From Muricoccus harenae (GTDB taxonomy: Bacteria > Pseudomonadota > Alphaproteobacteria > Acetobacterales > Acetobacteraceae), in contig NZ_WWDL01000015.1 in NCBI RefSeq assembly GCF_009848505.1, positions 1 to 64,000 on the forward strand: a DNA stretch of 64,000 nt. Reading direction: 5' to 3'. Below are positions 59,791 to 64,000 of this stretch, piece after piece. The number at the start of each line of letters is the position of its first letter. Positions within the stretch are counted from its first letter, which is position 1. The notes beneath the pieces were generated by a model. It was not told where the DNA came from, made no database searches, and saw nothing but the letters and a program-made list of their open reading frames with translations. A program made the position numbers and the translations under genes.

Positions 59791-61197
59791 TCATACCGAA
59801 ACCGGCGGGATCGTTTCCAACATCCAGCGCGCCATTCCGGCGGCCCGGGCATCCATATGCGGATGGCCGATCACCTGCACGCCCATCGGCAGGCCGCGCA
59901 CCGCAGCCATCGGCACTGTAACGCATGGCACGCCCAGCGCCGACGTGGCCGCGTTCGACACGACGTCGCCTGTCGGGCGCGGCGCCGGCGGCTGGCCGGG
60001 CTTGTCTCCCTCCCAGACCGGCGCGGGTCCGGGCGATGACGGGGAGATCAGCCCGTCCGCCAGCGGCGCCAGATCCGCCAGCGCGCGGCGCATCGCCTCA
60101 CGCTGAAGTAGGCAGGCGCGATAATCCTCGAGCGTCATCGCCATTCCGGCGGCATGGCGGATCTTGAAGCGCTCGCTGACGCCATCGGGGTTGGCTTCGA
60201 TGAGGTTCTGCTGGCTCCACCGCGTTTCGAATGAGCCGATGGCATTGGTCACCGCCTTGGCATTGGCGATGCTGCGCTCGAAGGCCTCAATGGCCGGGGC
60301 ATCCGCGCGGGTCAGCAACTCCACTCCTGCGGTACGAAGCCCTTCAAGGACCTCTTCGAATGCGCGGCGGGATTCCTCGTCCATGAGCGCCCAACCCTCG
60401 CCCTCCATGACGATGAGCCGCGCGGGCCGCTGCGCGGCCGGCGGCGCGTCGGGACCGAAGAGCGCGGGTGAACCCGGGTCGCCACCGGCGCGCAGCGCGA
60501 TCGCCTTGGCCACCAGCCACATGTCCTGGATGGAACCGGCATGCACACCGGCCGTGCTCTGGGAAAGCCCCTGCCGCTCGCCGCGGTTGATCGCGCCCTG
60601 GGTCGGCTTCAGCGCCACGTTGCCGCAATAGCTGGCCGGCCGGATGATCGAGCCGCCCACCTGGGTCCCGATCGCCGCCGGCACCATCCGCGCGCCCACG
60701 GCGGCGGCCGAGCCGGAGGACGAACCGCCTGGCGTGTGGCGGGCATCGAAGGGGTTGGTGGTGGGGCCGGGATGGGCCTGCCCCAGCTCCGTCGTGACGG
60801 TCTTGCCGAGGATGATGGCGCCGGCATCCCGCATGGCGCGGATCATGGCGCTGTCGCGCTTCGGGAAATTCCCGCGATAGGCCTCGCAGCCCATCTGGGT
60901 CGGCATGTCGCGCGTTTCGATCAGATCCTTGGCGCCGATCGGCATTCCATCGATCGGCGAAAGCGGTTTGCCGGCCTTCCAGCGTGCTGTGCTGGCATCG
61001 GCCGCTTCGCGCGCCCCAGCCTCATTGATCACGACGAAAGCGCGGACCACCGGCTCCCGCGCCGCAATCGTCTCCAGGCACCGTTCAAGATAGGCGCGCG
61101 GCGTGTCGGACCCGTCCCTGAAGGCCGCGGTGGCGTCATGGAAGGTCAGTTGCCGGAAGTCGTCTGGCCGATAGCTGGCCTGCATGATGCTGTCCAC
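59791..61197 (-). CDS. amidase (amidase-signature family)
   Basis: This 468-residue enzyme is assigned the GTG at 61197 because GGGGAG lies upstream; in-frame ATGs at 61185 and 61212 are alternatives. Catalytic Ser-cisSer-Lys: Lys90 in IGAKDLIETRD, the Gly/Ser stretch TPGGSSSGSAAAVGA (159-161 region), and nucleophile Ser183 in TQVGGSIIRPA. The C-terminus with GVPCVTVPMAAVRGLPMGVQ is typical. It hydrolyses a carboxamide to acid and ammonia; the substrate cannot be specified. It is not the GatA of tRNA amidotransferase, since gatB/gatC are absent and the C-terminal pattern differs. Cytosolic. Confidence 0.92.
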   Translation of the reverse strand: MDSIMQASYRPDDFRQLTFHDATAAFRDGSDTPRAYLERCLETIAAREPVVRAFVVINEAGAREAADASTARWKAGKPLSPIDGMPIGAKDLIETRDMPTQMGCEAYRGNFPKRDSAMIRAMRDAGAIILGKTVTTELGQAHPGPTTNPFDARHTPGGSSSGSAAAVGARMVPAAIGTQVGGSIIRPASYCGNVALKPTQGAINRGERQGLSQSTAGVHAGSIQDMWLVAKAIALRAGGDPGSPALFGPDAPPAAQRPARLIVMEGEGWALMDEESRRAFEEVLEGLRTAGVELLTRADAPAIEAFERSIANAKAVTNAIGSFETRWSQQNLIEANPDGVSERFKIRHAAGMAMTLEDYRACLLQREAMRRALADLAPLADGLISPSSPGPAPVWEGDKPGQPPAPRPTGDVVSNAATSALGVPCVTVPMAAVRGLPMGVQVIGHPHMDARAAGMARWMLETIPPVSV

Positions 61198-61328
61198 GCC
61201 GCTTCTCCCCATGTCCGACCGACATTCAGGAGCGGCTTGGTCCATGTGTCCAGCCTGCACGTGAGCGCTACCGTTACGTTATTGCCCCGCAGTCGGGCCC
61301 GGCCTGGTCGGGCCGGACCCTGCCGGCG

Positions 61329-61784
61329 TCAGCCCTTGAGACTGTCGGGCACCTTGCCGCCGTTTTCGGCGAGCTTCTGCATGACCTGCTTGTGCAGCCA
61401 GATATTCATCGCCGCGGAATCCTCGGTGCTACCGGTATATCCCAACTCCCCAGCCAGCTCCTTACGGGCGCCGAGGCTGCTGTCGAGGTCCAGCAGCTTC
61501 ATCAGGTCCACTATGGACTGCTGCCAGTTGAGTTTCTGCGGGTTTTTCAAGGCTATCTCGGTCAGCACCGCCCCGACATCTACCGGCTGAGCTGGGGAGG
61601 GGGTGCCGGCGGCCGAGGTCGCATCGCGCGTGGCGGGCGCCACTTCCGGCGGGGCGCTGCCACTGGCGGATGCAGCGGCTGGCGCGGCCGCGGCGCCCGT
61701 GGTGGATGCCACCTCCGGCGGGGCACTGGCGGCCGCTGCCGGATGGCTGAAGATCTTAGACATGATGGAACGGAAAATGCTCAT
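61329..61784 (-). CDS. DUF3597 domain-containing protein
   Basis: This 151-residue protein begins MSIFRSIMSKIFSHPAAAAS. An Ala/Pro/Ser-rich variable segment (14-65, with two APPEVA-type repeats) follows. The conserved C-terminal domain then has NPQKLNWQQSIVDLMKLLDL, DSSLGARKELAGELGYTGS and SAAMNIWLHKQVMQKLAENG, the DUF3597 signature, probably a small helical fold. GGAGGGCCC precedes the start. Function is unknown; homologues are widespread in alpha- and betaproteobacteria, and the tail resembles LysM-associated small proteins in size. It appears monocistronic. Confidence 0.93.
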   Translation of the reverse strand: MSIFRSIMSKIFSHPAAAASAPPEVASTTGAAAAPAAASASGSAPPEVAPATRDATSAAGTPSPAQPVDVGAVLTEIALKNPQKLNWQQSIVDLMKLLDLDSSLGARKELAGELGYTGSTEDSAAMNIWLHKQVMQKLAENGGKVPDSLKG

Positions 61785-61845
61785 GGGCCCTCCTAAGGCC
61801 TTACTTGGCCCAGGGGAGAACGGCGCCGGCGCGCCCCGGTTGACC

Positions 61846-62340
61846 CTACCCCTCCCCGTCCCGCCCGGACCGGTCCCGGAAGTTGCCGCGGTGCAGCGGA
61901 TAGGCGGTGGTGTGCTTCAGCTGTTCCATGGCGAAGCGCGAGGTAACATTGCGCATCGGCACAGCCTCAATGAGGCGCTTGTAGAAGGAGTCGAACTCCG
62001 ACATGCCGGTCACCGCCACGCGCAGCATGTAGTCCACCTCGCCCGCCATGCGATGCGCCTCCATCACCTCGGGCATGGAGGCGATGGCGGTGGAGAAATG
62101 ACGCAACCACTCAGGCGTATGGTCGCCGGCCTCGATCGCCACATAGACGACCATACCGACGCCGATCTTATCCGGATCCACCAGGGCGACCCGGCGGGTG
62201 ATGACGCCATTCGCCTCCAGCTTCTGCACGCGCTTCCAGCACGGCGTGGGCGACAGCCCCACCTTGTCAGCCAGTTGCGCGACGGAGAGCGTCGCGTCCT
62301 CCTGCAGCAGGCCAATGATCTTGCGGTCGATTTCGTCCAT
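61846..62340 (-). CDS. Lrp/AsnC family transcriptional regulator
   Basis: This 164-residue regulator is read from the ATG at 62340, where the family begins MDEIDRKIIGLLQEDATLSV; an upstream ATG at 62403 would overlap the cupin gene. The winged helix-turn-helix at 1-50 has LADKVGLSPTPCWKRVQKLE. The RAM/AsnC effector domain follows with VMEAHRMAGEVDYMLRVAVT. Such proteins form octamers and respond to amino acids. It lies downstream of the cupin gene on the same strand and may control this small cluster. The C-terminus carries a short charged extension (HRGNFRDRSGRDGEG). Confidence 0.94.
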   Translation of the reverse strand: MDEIDRKIIGLLQEDATLSVAQLADKVGLSPTPCWKRVQKLEANGVITRRVALVDPDKIGVGMVVYVAIEAGDHTPEWLRHFSTAIASMPEVMEAHRMAGEVDYMLRVAVTGMSEFDSFYKRLIEAVPMRNVTSRFAMEQLKHTTAYPLHRGNFRDRSGRDGEG

Positions 62341-62383
62341 CAGGCTGATCCGGCCGGCGGGGGCTCCGCCGGCCAGCTCGTTG

Positions 62384-62881
62384 TCAGCGATGGCTCGCAT
62401 CACCCTTGGCGCTGCTGACGTTCACCCATTCCGGCGTCTCGACGATGTCGAGGTCGGGCAGGTTGATCACCACCTCCTCGACGCCGCTGCGGACCAGCGC
62501 GCAGTGCAGCACCTCGGTCTTGGAGGCGTTGATCTCCTGGTGCGGCACGTAGGGCGGCACAAGGAAGAAGTCGCCCGCCTTCGCCTCGGTGATGAATTCC
62601 AGCCGGTCGCCCCAGCGCATATGGGCCGTGCCGCTGATGACGTAGATCACGCTCTCCAGATGGCCGTGGTGATGCGGGCCGGTCTGGGAACTCGGCTCGA
62701 TCCGATTCGTGCCGGCCCAGAGCGCAACGGAACCGGTGCGGCTGCCGCTGATCGCGACCTCGCGGTTCATGCCCAGCGTCTCGGGCGTGTCGCAGCTCTT
62801 ATCCGTGGCGCGGATATGCTTGATGCCCTTGTTGCGCCAGTCCACGGTCTGGTTCGGCTTGGCGATGGTTCCGTCGGGCAT
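62384..62881 (-). CDS. cupin-domain protein
   Basis: This 165-residue protein uses the ATG at 62881, seven bases after GGAAGGA; an ATG six bases upstream is too close to that site. The cupin fold is evident from IEPSSQTGPHHHGHLESVIY and VISGTAHMRWGD (motif 1, metal ligands H-H-H...E...H pattern with GPHHHGHLE). VPPYVPHQEINAS supplies motif 2 (His). It probably binds a divalent metal and acts as a dioxygenase, isomerase or sensor; the exact reaction is unknown. It lies 64 bases upstream of the Lrp/AsnC gene in transcription order and follows the sulfonate-type binding protein by 63 bases. Confidence 0.9.
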   Translation of the reverse strand: MPDGTIAKPNQTVDWRNKGIKHIRATDKSCDTPETLGMNREVAISGSRTGSVALWAGTNRIEPSSQTGPHHHGHLESVIYVISGTAHMRWGDRLEFITEAKAGDFFLVPPYVPHQEINASKTEVLHCALVRSGVEEVVINLPDLDIVETPEWVNVSSAKGDASHR

Positions 62882-62944
62882 GGTCATTCCTTCCTAGTCA
62901 ATGGTCGTCCCCGGGGGGGAAGGTTGCGGCGGCACCCTGCGGCG

Positions 62945-63895
62945 TCAAGCGCCGCGGTTGCCGGCCTGAATGGCCTCGTTGAAGGAGGAGTCGAGCAGGT
63001 CACGGGCCTCGATGCGTCGGCGGACCAGCCGGGCGCGCGTATAGAGGTCGATGTTCTTCTGCTCGTCCACCGCCACGGCATCGTCGATCTGCACCACACG
63101 CGTCCCCGCGCGCTCAAACCAATGCTGCGCCACCGGGGCAGGAACGTTCATCAGTTCCGACCACGTCTTCGCATAGCCCGCGACATTGGCATTCGCCCAG
63201 GACCGCGCCGCGGCGAGGCGACGGACGAACTCCGCCAGATCGTCCCGCCGCGCTGCGATGGCGTCGGTCCGCGCGGCCTGGAAGCCGAGCCCGGGCGTGA
63301 TGCCCTCCCCCGACACCACACGACGGGCGCCGGACAGCACCTCCTCCTGCGAGACATAGGGCTCCCAGGTGGCCCAGGCATCGACGGCGCCGCTGGCATA
63401 GGCGGCCTTGGCATCGGCCGGCAGCAGGAAGACGAACTGCACGGCATCCAGCGGCAGCTTGGCGGCTTCCAGCGCCGCCAGCACCACCTGATGCCCGATG
63501 GAACCGCGCCCCGTTGCAATCCGCTTGCCCTTCAACTCGGCGAAAGACTGCACGGGGCTGTCCTTCGGCACGATGATGGCGAGGCCACCCCGGTTCTCCC
63601 GCGTGGCCGCGATCGCCTTGATCGGCACGCCGGCGGCGGCGCCGAAGGTGAAGGGCGCGTCGCCCACCAGCCCTGTGTCGATGGCGTCGGCGTTCAAAGC
63701 CTCCACCAGCGGGGCGGCGGCGGGGAACTCGCTCCAGGCGATGCGGTTGCCGAAGCCGGCGAGCTGGCCGGAGACCTCCATCACCGCCCTCGCATTGCCG
63801 CGCTGGTCGCCCACGCGCAGCGGCGCCTGGGCGCGAAGGATGCGGGGAGCGGCGAGCACCGCCGCACCCGCGAGGAGAAGACGGCGCCCGATCAT
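62945..63895 (-). CDS. ABC transporter substrate-binding protein, aliphatic sulfonate/nitrate (SsuA) type
   Basis: This 316-residue periplasmic protein has a signal peptide ending RILRAQAP (1-23, with MIGRRLLLAGAAVLAA giving a twin arginine). VGDQRGNARAVMEVSGQLAG, LKGKRIATGRGSIGHQVVLA and YASGAVDAWATWEPYVSQEE are typical of the SsuA/NMT1-like family. It should bind an organosulfonate or similar oxyanion for an ABC importer. Its ATG overlaps the stop of the partial gene upstream (ATGA), suggesting an operon that continues outside the window, probably with a monooxygenase or the transporter genes. Confidence 0.92.
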   Translation of the reverse strand: MIGRRLLLAGAAVLAAPRILRAQAPLRVGDQRGNARAVMEVSGQLAGFGNRIAWSEFPAAAPLVEALNADAIDTGLVGDAPFTFGAAAGVPIKAIAATRENRGGLAIIVPKDSPVQSFAELKGKRIATGRGSIGHQVVLAALEAAKLPLDAVQFVFLLPADAKAAYASGAVDAWATWEPYVSQEEVLSGARRVVSGEGITPGLGFQAARTDAIAARRDDLAEFVRRLAAARSWANANVAGYAKTWSELMNVPAPVAQHWFERAGTRVVQIDDAVAVDEQKNIDLYTRARLVRRRIEARDLLDSSFNEAIQAGNRGA

Positions 63896-64000
63896 TCTGC
63901 GGCCACCTGCACACGCTGCGCGAGGCGCTCGGCCACCAACCGCCGCGTGATCGGCAGAAGGGAGCGGCCATATTCCACCGCATCCTCCAGCGGGTCGAAG
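63892..64000 (-). CDS. C-terminal end of a gene cut by the window edge
   Basis: The last 35 codons of a minus-strand gene are visible: FDPLEDAVEYGRSLLPITRR, then LVAERLAQRVQVAAE and a TGA overlapping the start of the ssuA-like gene by four bases. The ending D-LEDAV-YG--LLPI resembles the C-termini of LLM-class flavin-dependent monooxygenases (SsuD-like), which would suit the sulfonate context. The piece is too short to be sure of the family. It is co-transcribed with the binding protein. Confidence 0.6.
   Translation of the reverse strand, partial: FDPLEDAVEYGRSLLPITRRLVAERLAQRVQVAAE

Noticed and set aside
59791-61197. Amidase as GatA of the glutamyl-tRNA amidotransferase
   Set aside because: gatC and gatB are not adjacent and the sequence outside the signature region is unlike GatA.
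1-64000. CRISPR array, tRNA, rRNA or replication origin
   Set aside because: No regularly spaced direct repeats, no cloverleaf-like gene and no rRNA sequence were seen on either strand.

Overview
The window is uniformly GC-rich, with dense ATGA-type overlaps and many GTG/TTG starts. Gene content (a tripartite tricarboxylate transporter with a Bug-type receptor, an imp-order type VI secretion locus, a DUF3597 protein, Lrp/AsnC and sulfonate-type receptors) suggests an alphaproteobacterium, most likely a Roseomonas-like member of the Acetobacteraceae. That assignment is inferred from gene content and base composition; no rRNA or other marker gene is present.

Layout. 1-2860: an IS5-family transposase remnant followed by a complete IS66-family element (tnpA, tnpB, tnpC and a small accessory gene). 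2860-7138: sparse accessory DNA with a Sir2 deacetylase, a secreted SnoaL-like protein followed by a strong terminator, and three small hypothetical genes. 7139-10274: tctB-tctA-tctC solute uptake. 10316-10714: a small lipoprotein. 10768-11861: a graveyard of four gene pieces in alternating orientation (response regulator, histidine kinase, RND adaptor, outer-membrane efflux protein), apparently the wreck of a metal-efflux and two-component locus.

11983-52595 is the core. It opens with a two-partner secretion set (TpsB pore, a 1543-residue TpsA exoprotein) followed three bases later by a predicted CHAT-protease lipoprotein and then a glycosyltransferase-like gene. On the same strand follow a PpkA-like kinase, an FHA protein, tssK, an OmpA-fused tssL, tssM, tagF and pppA. 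A leftward block carries paar, an unknown gene, vgrG, hcp and clpV. A divergent, locally AT-rich region separates clpV from tssA-tssB-tssC-impD-tagJ-tssE-tssF-tssG, a methyltransferase, an OmpA-like lone protein and a membrane-anchored HEAGH putative metallopeptidase. All core T6SS parts except tssJ are visible, and kinase, FHA, TagF and phosphatase indicate threonine-phosphorylation control. No recognisable toxin/immunity pair is present.

52608-64000: a response regulator and a large CHASE3/PAS hybrid kinase with a degenerate final receiver, an AI-2E-family permease with a long soluble tail, an orphan peptide-type binding protein, an amidase, a DUF3597 protein, an Lrp/AsnC regulator, a cupin, a sulfonate-type binding protein, and the end of a gene cut by the window edge.

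The most promising unexplained assembly is TpsB-TpsA-lipoprotein CHAT (possibly with the glycosyltransferase), which looks like a surface adhesin coupled to a cell-envelope caspase-like protease directly abutting a T6SS.
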